7,964 nucleotides of DNA from Lawsonibacter sp. (GCA_022798155.1 JAAWLY010000097.1:1-7964); one strand, 5' to 3'; counted from the stretch's first letter, positions 1 to 5,755 are shown. The notes: generated by a model from the sequence alone, not told the origin. Numbers and translations are program-made.

Positions 1-81
1 CAAAGGCTTGACCTCGGTCTCGGCGAACTCGCGGTACATCTTGCGGACCATCTCTTGCTCTTTAGACAGGTGAAAATCCAT
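1..81 (-). CDS. Acyl-CoA dehydrogenase (probably butyryl-CoA dehydrogenase), N-terminal 27 residues, runs off left edge
   Basis: Only the first 27 codons lie in the window, read leftwards from ATG at 81-79. The peptide begins MDFHLSKEQEMVRKMYREFA and continues ETEVKPL. This is the usual N-terminal helix of short-chain acyl-CoA dehydrogenases of anaerobic Firmicutes, where 'MDF.L..EQEM....REFAE.EV.P' is characteristic. The family is FAD-dependent. In butyrate formers it reduces crotonyl-CoA to butyryl-CoA with electron-transfer flavoprotein, often with electron bifurcation. The start is supported by TAGGAGGAC at 88-96, seven bases before the ATG. The nearby hbd gene, which makes the preceding intermediate of the same pathway, favours the butyryl-CoA role. 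Catalytic residues are outside the window, so the exact substrate cannot be read. The etfBA genes would be expected to the left. Confidence 0.85.
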   Translation of the reverse strand, partial: MDFHLSKEQEMVRKMYREFAETEVKPL

Positions 82-130
82 TTTGCAGTCCTCCTACTTA
101 AAATTCCCGGCCCTGATTGGTTTTGATTGT

Positions 131-148
131 TCGTTAGATTTTTAACAA
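131..148. promoter_or_regulatory. Rex-like operator upstream of the acyl-CoA dehydrogenase gene
   Basis: The 18 bases TCGTTAGATTTTTAACAA match the Clostridia Rex consensus TTGTTAA-N4-TTAACAA at 12 of 14 fixed positions. One half is perfect (TTAACAA, 142-148) and the other is TCGTTAG (131-137). Rex is a redox-sensing repressor that leaves DNA when NADH/NAD+ rises, and butyrate-pathway genes are known Rex targets in clostridia. The site lies about 50 bases upstream of the dehydrogenase start codon. Binding is inferred from the match and context. No similar site was found in front of hbd. Confidence 0.5.
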
Positions 149-169
149 GCAAAACCGAAAAAAGAGCAA
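140..169 (-). promoter_or_regulatory. Second, weaker promoter candidate for the acyl-CoA dehydrogenase gene
   Basis: On the minus strand, TTGCTC (169-164) is followed after 18 bases by TTAAAA (145-140). It is weaker than the upstream candidate. However, the Rex-like operator would sit exactly over its -10 element, the usual geometry for repression. The start would be near 133, with a leader of about 50 nt. Both promoters may be used, or only one. Confidence 0.3.
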
Positions 170-232
170 CTCGGGAAGAATCCCGGCGTTGCGTATGTAT
201 CAAGGCCAGCATGGGATGCCTATTGCATAAAA

Positions 233-261
233 ATTATATCGGTTTTTTTCCCCTAAAGCAA
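233..261 (-). promoter_or_regulatory. Promoter candidate for the acyl-CoA dehydrogenase gene (upstream site)
   Basis: On the minus strand, TTGCTT (261-256) and TATAAT (238-233) are separated by 17 bases, a near-consensus sigma-A promoter. Transcription would start near 226 and give a leader of about 145 nt. That leader contains the Rex-like site and a small hairpin (CGGGA 172-176, TCCCG 181-185). No coding gene is supported between 82 and 412. That stretch holds only regulatory DNA, with an AT-rich patch at about 290-345 where no further site was assigned. Confidence 0.6.
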
Positions 262-356
262 GGGGGATGTCCCTGGCAATTTAGACAGTTTTTTGTTGAG
301 TTTATTGTACAAAAAATACAAAGTCGAAAAACCGGAAGTTTTTTCCCGTGGTAGTA

Positions 357-387
357 TTGACTGTAAAGCAGCTTGATAGTGTATCAT
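357..387 (+). promoter_or_regulatory. MerR-type promoter with 19-bp spacer and internal dyad, driving the MerR-RDD gene
   Basis: TTGACT (357-362) and TATCAT (382-387) are separated by 19 bases, the over-long spacer typical of promoters that MerR-family proteins untwist. The spacer holds an imperfect inverted repeat: ACTGTAAAGC (360-369), a central A, then GCTTGATAGT (371-380), pairing at 8 of 10 positions. The MerR gene starts 25 bases after the -10 hexamer, so autoregulation is the simplest reading. Transcription would begin near 394. Confidence 0.75.
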
Positions 388-412
388 AGGGGCGAGAAAG
401 GGGGAGCATACC

Positions 413-1924
413 GTGACTATCAAGGAAGTAGAGCTGAAAACCGGCCTGACCCGGGCCAATATCCGCTACTACGAGGACCAGGGCTTTTTCTCCACCGCCC
501 GGGGGGAAAACGGCTACCGGAATTACTCCGACGAGGACGTGAGCACATTATTAAAGGTGAAGCTGCTCCGTCAGCTGGGCTTCTCTCTGGAGGACATCCA
601 CGCCCTCCAGGCAGGGGAGCAGTCCCTAGGGGCGGCGCTGGAGCGGCGGGAGGCCGGTCTGGAGGAGGAGCGCACAGAGCTGGATCGGGCCCTGAGCCTC
701 TGCCGGGCCATGCGGGAGGACGGGGCGGATTTTGTCACCCTGGACGCCCAGCGCTACCTGGAGCGCCTGGCCCAGGGGGCAGCGGTGCTGGATAAGGATC
801 GGGACCCGGTGCGTGTTTTTCCCTGGCGGCGGCTGTTCGCCCGGGAGATCGACTACCTGCTCTGCCTGACGGTACTCACCGTGCTTCTCCAGCTGTTTGC
901 CCGGCTCAACCTGATCCGGGTGAATGGGGACGGAGGCAGCCTGTTCCTTCTGCACCTGGGGGCTATGGTGGTGCTGCTGGGGATGGAGACCCTATCCCTC
1001 ACCCTCACCAGGACCACCCCGGGCAAGTTCCTGTTTGGGCTGAAAATCCTGCGGGAGGACGGCAGCCGACTGGGCTTCGCGGAGGCGGGCCGGCGGACTG
1101 CCTACGTGGTGCTGTTTTATGGTTTTGCCCAAACGCTGATAGGCAGCCGCATCCCGCTGCTTTCCATCGCCGGGATCGGGGTGCTGGTCTGGGCCTGCTG
1201 GCAGGTGTACCACGAAAAAGCCCTATTCTGGGAGGCGGACCAACTCTACCTGGACGGCAGCACCAAAGAGCGGACCTTTTGGGAGGACCGGCGGAATTAC
1301 CTCCGGGTGGCGGGGTATCTGGCGGCGTGGGCTCTGTGTCTGGGGCTGATGGTGGGGGGCCACTATTTGGCCGCCCGTCCGCCCCACCGGGGGACAAGCC
1401 TGACGGCGGAGGAGTTTGTGGACAACTACAACCGGTTTATGGAGTTCTCCTACGGGAAGGAAAACCTGTCTTCCCGCCTGACGGAGTCTGGGAATTTTGA
1501 GGAGATTCCCCGGGAGAACAACGCCTATGTGGTCCATATCTTTGGGGAGTCCCCGGTGCCCCAGCCCTTCTTCCGGTTTACCGAGGAGAACGGCGTTCTC
1601 ACCCAGGTGGTCCTGGTTCGCTCCTACGACAGCGGCGGGCCCATCACTGAGGAGCAGACCTACGGCGTGGGGTTCCCCTATGAAGAGATCGCCGTGGCCG
1701 CCCGGTGCTTCCTCTGGAGACCGCTGGGGAACAACGGTGTGGCGGAGCTGCTTGAGGCGCTGCAAAGGGAAAAGGGAAACCTGCGCTGGGAGCGGGACGG
1801 CTTTATGATTGACAGTCAGGCCGGATTCTCCGGCTACTCCTTCTTTGGCGACGACGTCCTCTTTGCCGAGGAGGGGCAGAGCCAGTCCTACTTTGTGGAG
1901 TGCACCATGAAGCGGACGGAATGA
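413..1924 (+). CDS. MerR-family regulator fused to an RDD-type membrane domain and a C-terminal soluble domain
   Basis: The 503-residue protein starts at GTG 413, supported by AGGGGGAG at 399-406. Residues 1-70 are a MerR winged helix-turn-helix (TGLTRANIRYYEDQG, then GYRNYSDEDV). Residues 68-101 look like the dimerising coiled coil. No cysteine-based metal site is visible. From about 136 an RDD-like membrane domain follows: FAREIDYLL with Arg140 and Asp147, a membrane segment near 147-165, another near 176-195, then TTPGKFLFGLKI (201-212) with Asp216, and hydrophobic stretches at 230-245 and 247-264. A last membrane helix lies at about 299-319. Residues 325-503 form a soluble domain I do not recognise. 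Five helices and the positive-inside rule would place it outside the cell. This implies a one-component transmembrane regulator, but topology and signal are inferred. The RDD C-terminal motif looks degenerate. The gene lies antiparallel between hbd and the dehydrogenase gene. Confidence 0.85.
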   Translation: MTIKEVELKTGLTRANIRYYEDQGFFSTARGENGYRNYSDEDVSTLLKVKLLRQLGFSLEDIHALQAGEQSLGAALERREAGLEEERTELDRALSLCRAMREDGADFVTLDAQRYLERLAQGAAVLDKDRDPVRVFPWRRLFAREIDYLLCLTVLTVLLQLFARLNLIRVNGDGGSLFLLHLGAMVVLLGMETLSLTLTRTTPGKFLFGLKILREDGSRLGFAEAGRRTAYVVLFYGFAQTLIGSRIPLLSIAGIGVLVWACWQVYHEKALFWEADQLYLDGSTKERTFWEDRRNYLRVAGYLAAWALCLGLMVGGHYLAARPPHRGTSLTAEEFVDNYNRFMEFSYGKENLSSRLTESGNFEEIPRENNAYVVHIFGESPVPQPFFRFTEENGVLTQVVLVRSYDSGGPITEEQTYGVGFPYEEIAVAARCFLWRPLGNNGVAELLEALQREKGNLRWERDGFMIDSQAGFSGYSFFGDDVLFAEEGQSQSYFVECTMKRTE

Positions 1925-1927
1925 CAA

Positions 1928-1957
1928 AAAACCCGCCTCCAACTGGAGGCGGGTTTT
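1928..1957. terminator. Bidirectional rho-independent terminator between the MerR-RDD gene and hbd
   Basis: A 13-bp perfect stem (AAAACCCGCCTCC at 1928-1940, GGAGGCGGGTTTT at 1945-1957) encloses the loop AACT. T runs follow the stem on the plus strand and, through the six A's at 1926-1931, on the minus strand. It begins 3 bases after the MerR-RDD stop and ends 10 bases from the hbd stop, so it can end transcription of both convergent genes. It also prevents hbd and the dehydrogenase gene from sharing a simple operon. Confidence 0.93.
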
Positions 1958-1967
1958 CCCATCAGCT

Positions 1968-2804
1968 TTACTTGCTGTAGTCGTAGAAGCCCTTGCCGGT
2001 CTTGCGGCCCAGCAGGCCGCCGCGGACCATCTTCTTCAGCAGATAGGTGGGACGGTACTTGGAGTCGCCGTACTCGGTGTAGAGGGTGTTCATGATTGCC
2101 AGGCAGACATCCAGGCCGATGAGGTCGCCCAGAGCCAGGGGGCCCATGGGGTGGTTGGCGCCGAACTGCATGGACTTGTCGATGTCCTCCACGGAGGCGG
2201 CGCCGGTTTCCACCAGGGCGATGGCGTCGTTAATCATGGGGATGAGCAGCTTGTTCACCACAAAGCCGGGGGTCTCTTTCACCTCGACAGGCTCTTTGCC
2301 CAGCTCCTTGGACAGGTCGTAGATGAATTTGAAGGTCTCGTCGGTGGTGTGGATGCCCCGGATGACCTCGACCAGCTTCATGTTGGGCACGGGGTTGAAG
2401 AAGTGCATTCCGATGAGGTGGTGCTTCAGGCCCTGGCCCATCTCGGTGATGGACAGGGAGGAGGTGTTGGAGGCAAAGATGCAGCTGTCTTTGCACATGG
2501 CGTCCAGCTCGTTGAGCAGTTCCTTCTTGATGGCCATGTCCTCCTTGACACACTCGATGACCAGGTCGGCGTCGGCCGCGGCGGACTTCTCCTCCACCAG
2601 CACGTGGGCCATCAGCTCGTCCTTAACGGCCTGATCCATCTTGCCCTTGTCCACCCGCTTCTGGAGGGACTTGCTCAGGTTGTCCTTGTGCCGCTGGGCG
2701 GAAGCCACGCTGCTGGCGTACATCAGGGCGGTGTGGCCCTTGGCCGCGAAAACCTGGGCAATGCCGCTGCCCATGGTGCCGGCGCCGAAAATCGCTACTT
2801 TCAT
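1968..2804 (-). CDS. hbd: 3-hydroxybutyryl-CoA dehydrogenase
   Basis: The enzyme interconverts acetoacetyl-CoA and 3-hydroxybutyryl-CoA in the cytoplasm, the second step from acetyl-CoA to butyrate. The 278 residues match the family's usual length of about 280. Visible motifs are the Rossmann loop GAGTMG (7-12), SNTSSLSIT (112-120) with the substrate-binding serines, MHFFNP with catalytic His134 (133-138), Glu146, GFVVNKLLIPMIND with Asn184 (180-193), GANHPMGPLALGDLIGLD (215-232) and the C-terminal GRKTGKGFYDYSK. ATG 2804-2802 is preceded by AGGAGGA (2812-2818). It has its own promoter. One oddity is residues 28-33 (MYASSV), at the end of the second beta strand, where an Asp that binds the NAD ribose is normally found. 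Ser, Arg and Lys residues follow, so NADPH use is possible. The protein family is certain; the cofactor is not. Confidence 0.95.
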   Translation of the reverse strand: MKVAIFGAGTMGSGIAQVFAAKGHTALMYASSVASAQRHKDNLSKSLQKRVDKGKMDQAVKDELMAHVLVEEKSAAADADLVIECVKEDMAIKKELLNELDAMCKDSCIFASNTSSLSITEMGQGLKHHLIGMHFFNPVPNMKLVEVIRGIHTTDETFKFIYDLSKELGKEPVEVKETPGFVVNKLLIPMINDAIALVETGAASVEDIDKSMQFGANHPMGPLALGDLIGLDVCLAIMNTLYTEYGDSKYRPTYLLKKMVRGGLLGRKTGKGFYDYSK

Positions 2805-2832
2805 AACTGTTTCCTCCTAAAATATGGTATCT

Positions 2833-2852
2833 GCCGGCTCCCCGCCGGCGGG
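2833..2852. repeat. Overlapping GC palindromes in the hbd leader
   Basis: GCCGGC (2833-2838) and GCCGGC (2844-2849) can pair around a 5-base loop. Alternatively CCCGCCGGCGGG (2841-2852) is a perfect 12-bp palindrome. The element lies about 15-50 bases upstream of the hbd ribosome binding site. It could be a regulator's site or an mRNA hairpin; there is no T run to make it a terminator. Its function is unknown. Confidence 0.4.
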
Positions 2853-2888
2853 ACTGACCGGTTGCCCGGCCCCGCTCTCTTGCCTAAC

Positions 2889-2917
2889 AGTATAACCGCT
2901 TTTTCCCGGGAACGCAA
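2889..2917 (-). promoter_or_regulatory. Promoter of hbd
   Basis: On the minus strand, TTGCGT (2917-2912) and TATACT (2894-2889) are separated by exactly 17 bases. Transcription would begin near 2882, giving a GC-rich leader of about 78 nt before the hbd start codon. No clear terminator was found between the upstream operon (stop at 2944) and this promoter, so some read-through into hbd is possible. Confidence 0.65.
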
Positions 2918-2943
2918 GAGGGGACGGGGAAATTTTTGGAGGA

Positions 2944-4443
2944 CTACTCCTCAAACAGCTCGCTCAGCTCCGCCGTCTCGGCGTCGGTCAGGTAGGCGGC
3001 TCCGGTGATGCTGCCATCCTGATTCCGGAGAATTTTCACGTTCACCGTCCCCGCCGGGTTTTGGTTCAGGGTCCGGACCGACTTGTCGGGCCGCTGGTCC
3101 AGGAAGATGTTCACCAGCTGGCCCTGGTAGTAGTAATCCTTGCCGTCCATGGTCACCCCCACCGACTGGTATTCGGTGATCTGCCTGGCCTCCTGCTCCT
3201 TCTCCCACTCCTCGTCCCAGACCTCCCACTTCTCATCGTCCCAGTCCCAATCATTGTCTTTATCTGGCTCATTGGGGCTGCTGTTATCCCGCCGCTCAAG
3301 GAGGTTCTGGTAGATTTCAACCGCTCCAGCGTGATCCAGGCTGTTGTAGGATTTTCGGTTCCCTGTCCTCTCATAGGAGAAGAAGAGATCGGTGAACAGT
3401 ATATTGCTGCCCATCCCCTCCCGCGCCTGGAGGGTAAAGCAGTCCATGCCCTCTGTGGACAGTCCTTCATCCATGGTCAGAGAGATGATCCGCCAGCCGC
3501 CGGGGTCGTTGGTCTGCTCGTTCAGCCAGTTCAGGGATTGGAAGTAGATGGGCATGGGCAGTTCTTCGGCGCTGCTGGAGTTATAGTAGAAGGTCTCGCC
3601 ATGGTCCAGCTGCCACATGGAGGCGGGCTCCTCCTTGCCATATTCAAAATCCGGATTGACGGCGTACACGTCCAGCCCGCCTGGGGCCAGCAGGGCCAGG
3701 TGGCTGTCCCAGTAGTCCTGATAGTCCTGGAAGGCCCCTTTGGGCCCAACAGGGGGATCGTTCACAAGGCCCGCGTCTCCCTCCACCGGCCACTCCCAGG
3801 CCATAAACGCCCCATCGAGACGGACCACCCCCGCCTCGCCGGTGTACTGGCCGTTCTCCTGGCCGTTGAAGGTGTACAGCAGGCGGTACTCGCCGTCGCT
3901 GCTTTGGAAGGTGACCGTGTTGAGGACACTGGCGTGCAGGTCACGGCGGAACACAGAGTCGGTCAGCTCGTGGGTCTCCTTGTCCATGACCCCCAGGATC
4001 AGGGTGTTTTCCAGATGGTCCTCCACAAAGGCCGTACCCAGAATATAGCCGTCCTTCTGAATGAAGTTCATGAGACGGGCCTTGGGCTCCTGGAACGGAC
4101 GCAGCATGTCGGCATCCGTAAACAGAGCCTGGAGCAGCCACTCCTCCTCCTCGGTCTGGGGCGGGAAGTCCGGGTCAATGGTGACCGCCCGGGCTGTGTA
4201 GTCTGAGAGGGAGACGTCTCCCTGCTGGGCGTTGTTCAGCCGGGCAACGCCGCTGTCTGGCTCGGCCACCTGGCAGGACACCAGATTGCCGCACAGCAGG
4301 CAGGCGGAGAATACCAGCACCAGGAACAGCGCCGGGGGCCGCTTTTTCGGCCCGGAGAAAATATTTTTCAAACGGATTTCCGTCTCCCTGGCCGACCCGG
4401 ACAGGGGAGTGGAAAAGGGCGTACGGGGAAATTTGTTGTTCAT
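2944..4443 (-). CDS. Membrane-anchored protein of the BlaI/M56 operon; resembles the detached C-terminal half of a BlaR1-like protein
   Basis: The product is 499 residues from ATG 4443-4441, which has AAAGGAG eight bases upstream. A GTG at 4461 in the same frame would translate that ribosome binding site and is unlikely. The N-terminus is basic (TPLSGSARETEIRLKNIF, 12-29), followed by one membrane helix at about 37-55 and LVSC (54-57), which fits a lipobox although the leader is unusually long. The rest is probably outside the cell. Residues 395-418 are very rich in Asp, Glu and Trp (for example DWDWDDEKWEVWDEEWEKE). The C-terminus (424-480) has YQSVGVTMDGKDYYYQGQ and GTVNVKILRNQDGSITG, a pattern I recall from C-terminal regions of clostridial M56 proteins. 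The N-terminal SGSARE...RLKNI-plus-helix pattern is what normally follows the protease domain in BlaR1-like proteins. A role as sensor or partner of the neighbouring M56 protein is inferred; the ligand is unknown. Confidence 0.75.
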   Translation of the reverse strand: MNNKFPRTPFSTPLSGSARETEIRLKNIFSGPKKRPPALFLVLVFSACLLCGNLVSCQVAEPDSGVARLNNAQQGDVSLSDYTARAVTIDPDFPPQTEEEEWLLQALFTDADMLRPFQEPKARLMNFIQKDGYILGTAFVEDHLENTLILGVMDKETHELTDSVFRRDLHASVLNTVTFQSSDGEYRLLYTFNGQENGQYTGEAGVVRLDGAFMAWEWPVEGDAGLVNDPPVGPKGAFQDYQDYWDSHLALLAPGGLDVYAVNPDFEYGKEEPASMWQLDHGETFYYNSSSAEELPMPIYFQSLNWLNEQTNDPGGWRIISLTMDEGLSTEGMDCFTLQAREGMGSNILFTDLFFSYERTGNRKSYNSLDHAGAVEIYQNLLERRDNSSPNEPDKDNDWDWDDEKWEVWDEEWEKEQEARQITEYQSVGVTMDGKDYYYQGQLVNIFLDQRPDKSVRTLNQNPAGTVNVKILRNQDGSITGAAYLTDAETAELSELFEE

Positions 4444-4451
4444 TGGGAGAA

Positions 4452-4458
4452 CTCCTTT
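4452..4458 (-). promoter_or_regulatory. Ribosome binding site fixing the start of the 499-residue protein
   Basis: On the minus strand AAAGGAG ends eight bases before ATG 4443-4441. It lies inside the short in-frame extension that would begin with GTG 4461. The ATG is therefore the better start, and the two downstream genes are translated separately. Confidence 0.8.
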
Positions 4459-4465
4459 CACATGA

Positions 4466-4488
4466 CTCCCTCATAGAGGGAGCTTTTT
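4466..4488 (+). terminator. Hairpin between the M56 and 499-residue genes, terminator-like on the antisense strand
   Basis: CTCCCTC (4466-4472) and GAGGGAG (4476-4482) form a 7-bp stem with a 3-base loop. On the plus strand it is followed by CTTTTTCT, like an intrinsic terminator, but no plus-strand gene ends here. On the sense (minus) strand the T run becomes an A run before the stem, so it should not stop the operon. There it may instead affect mRNA stability or access to the next ribosome binding site, which lies 7 bases downstream. Confidence 0.4.
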
Positions 4489-4493
4489 CTGAG

Positions 4494-5387
4494 TTAATCA
4501 GCTTTCTGCTGGAGCCGGGCCACGGCGTTCAGGATGGTCTGGCCGTAGGCGGCGTAGGCGTCGGGGGAGAGGCGGCGCAGGGCGTCCTCGTCGCAGGCCA
4601 GCTCGGTGTCCCGCTCCACCAGCCGGACCATATACCACATCAAGGGGTTGAACCAGTGCAGGGCGTTGACCCACAGGGCCAGGGTTTTCAGCCAGATATC
4701 CCGGCGGCGATAGTGGGTCAGCTCATGAAGCAGGGAGAAGCCCAGCTCCTCCCCGGTGGTGTCCCCCTGGGGCAGCAGGAGGGCGGGGTGGAACAGCCCG
4801 GCCAGCGTGGGCACCTTCAATCCCTGGCACACCAGCAGTCTTGGCCGCCGGTCCAGGCCCAGCTGATCCCCCAGCTGGTTGAAGGTGGCCACCGCCGCCC
4901 CGTCGGTGACGGGGGCGGACCACCGGAGCAGGTAGGACAAAAACCGCAGGTGGGCCCAGCCGCTCCAGGCCAGCATGGCCGCCGCGCCCGCCAGCCAGAG
5001 CCCTAACAGTACGGCGGCAGGGTCGATGGGTTTCTTGCCTGGCGGCTCAACCGTAATTTTGTGGTTGGGACCCCAGGGCTGTCCAGGTGGAGCGGGATCC
5101 GTCTGAAATCCCGGCGCGAAGGCCTCCGCTGAGGCGGACGCGGCGGGCGCTGCGGGCTGGACAGCGGCGGGCGGATTAGGGAGGTCCACCTGAATGGGGG
5201 CGTGTTCCTCCGCCTGGGGGAGCAGGGGGAGGGGCAGCGCCAGCCGCAGGCACAGCAGCAGCCAGGCCCGGCACCGCCACTTGGCCCCGTACCGGGGTTT
5301 TGGGAGCCGGGCAGCCAGGGCCAGCAGGGCCGCCGCGGCAGAGCCCCCCAGGGTCAGCGCCCCCAGGGTGAGCAGGGTCTGGTTCAT
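4494..5387 (-). CDS. M56-family (BlaR1/MecR1-type) membrane metalloprotease, short form
   Basis: The 297-residue protein belongs to the zinc proteases that transmit a cell-envelope signal by cleaving, or causing cleavage of, a BlaI-type repressor. Membrane segments are seen near 5-27, 38-54, 122-142 and 234-253. The zinc motif HELTH is at 221-225, and ELACDE at 262-267 carries the expected third ligand Glu262 and the family's CDE. Between helices 2 and 3 lies a Pro/Ala-rich loop (about 58-118), probably outside. The protein stops soon after YGQTILNAVARLQ (281-293). BlaR1 and MecR1 of staphylococci are nearly twice as long and carry a C-terminal penicillin-binding sensor, which is absent here. 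The next gene downstream starts 50 bases later and may supply the missing half. The start ATG overlaps the blaI-like stop by four bases (ATGA), indicating translational coupling. Confidence 0.9.
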   Translation of the reverse strand: MNQTLLTLGALTLGGSAAAALLALAARLPKPRYGAKWRCRAWLLLCLRLALPLPLLPQAEEHAPIQVDLPNPPAAVQPAAPAASASAEAFAPGFQTDPAPPGQPWGPNHKITVEPPGKKPIDPAAVLLGLWLAGAAAMLAWSGWAHLRFLSYLLRWSAPVTDGAAVATFNQLGDQLGLDRRPRLLVCQGLKVPTLAGLFHPALLLPQGDTTGEELGFSLLHELTHYRRRDIWLKTLALWVNALHWFNPLMWYMVRLVERDTELACDEDALRRLSPDAYAAYGQTILNAVARLQQKAD

Positions 5388-5755
5388 TTGGTCTGCCCTC
5401 CACTCAGCTGGTCCAGCAGGACCTGCAGCTCCTGCAGCTCCTCCCGGCGCATCCCGTCCCTGGCCAGAGCGGCCACGAAGTTCCGGGGGGAGCCGTACAG
5501 CCGGTCCAGCACCGCCCGGCTGTCGAAGGCCTGGTACTCGTCACAGCCCACCAGGGGGGTGTACAGGTTGCTCTTGCCCTCCCGGCGGACGGACACAAAG
5601 CCCTTCTCCGCCAGACGGGACAGGTAGGTATTGATGGTGTTGGCCGCCCAGCCGAAGGGGGCGAGCCGGTCCTCCAGGGTGGAGCGGGGGGTGTCCGGGC
5701 CGGTGGCCCACAGGGCCTTCATAACTTCCAGCTCGGTATCGGGCAGTCGCTTCAT
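5384..5755 (-). CDS. BlaI/MecI-family winged-helix repressor
   Basis: The protein has 123 residues, close to staphylococcal BlaI and MecI (about 123-126). The winged helix covers roughly residues 4-70: LPDTELEVMKALW, then NTINTYLSRLAEKGF (39-53, recognition helix) and RREGKSNLYTPLV (57-69, wing). The C-terminal part is the dimerisation region. RNFVAALARDGMRREELQEL (91-110) aligns with the MecI/BlaI stretch around Asn101-Phe102, the known cleavage bond. Asn92-Phe93 is therefore the likely site cut when the partner protease is active. It should repress its own operon through the inverted repeat over the promoter. The ribosome binding site is weak (GTGGATG, about eight bases upstream), and the stop overlaps the protease start. 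The ligand is unknown; a beta-lactam role should not be assumed. Confidence 0.92.
   Translation of the reverse strand: MKRLPDTELEVMKALWATGPDTPRSTLEDRLAPFGWAANTINTYLSRLAEKGFVSVRREGKSNLYTPLVGCDEYQAFDSRAVLDRLYGSPRNFVAALARDGMRREELQELQVLLDQLSGGQTK

Noticed and set aside
127..354. Open plus-strand frame of 75 codons in the dehydrogenase/MerR intergenic region
   Set aside because: It begins with TTG inside the Rex-like site, has no ribosome binding site, has an unconvincing composition, and overlaps both promoters.
1223..1942. Minus-strand open frame (239 codons) opposite the MerR-RDD gene
   Set aside because: It crosses the terminator region into the MerR-RDD gene, lacks recognisable features, and is explained as a shadow of the sense gene.
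2938..2952. GAGGA-CTAC-TCCTC hairpin at the stop codon of the 499-residue gene as a terminator
   Set aside because: The stem is only 5 bp and is followed by CAAAAATTT instead of a T run on the minus strand, so it does not qualify.
2151..3008. Plus-strand open frame (285 codons) antisense to hbd
   Set aside because: It is rich in His, Gly and Val as expected from reading a GC-rich gene backwards, and it runs across the hbd promoter.
3061..4206. Long plus-strand open frame (381 codons) antisense to the 499-residue gene
   Set aside because: It is a GC-rich mirror frame. The minus-strand product has a membrane helix, acidic segment, recognisable C-terminal motifs and a proper ribosome binding site, while this one shows no domain logic.
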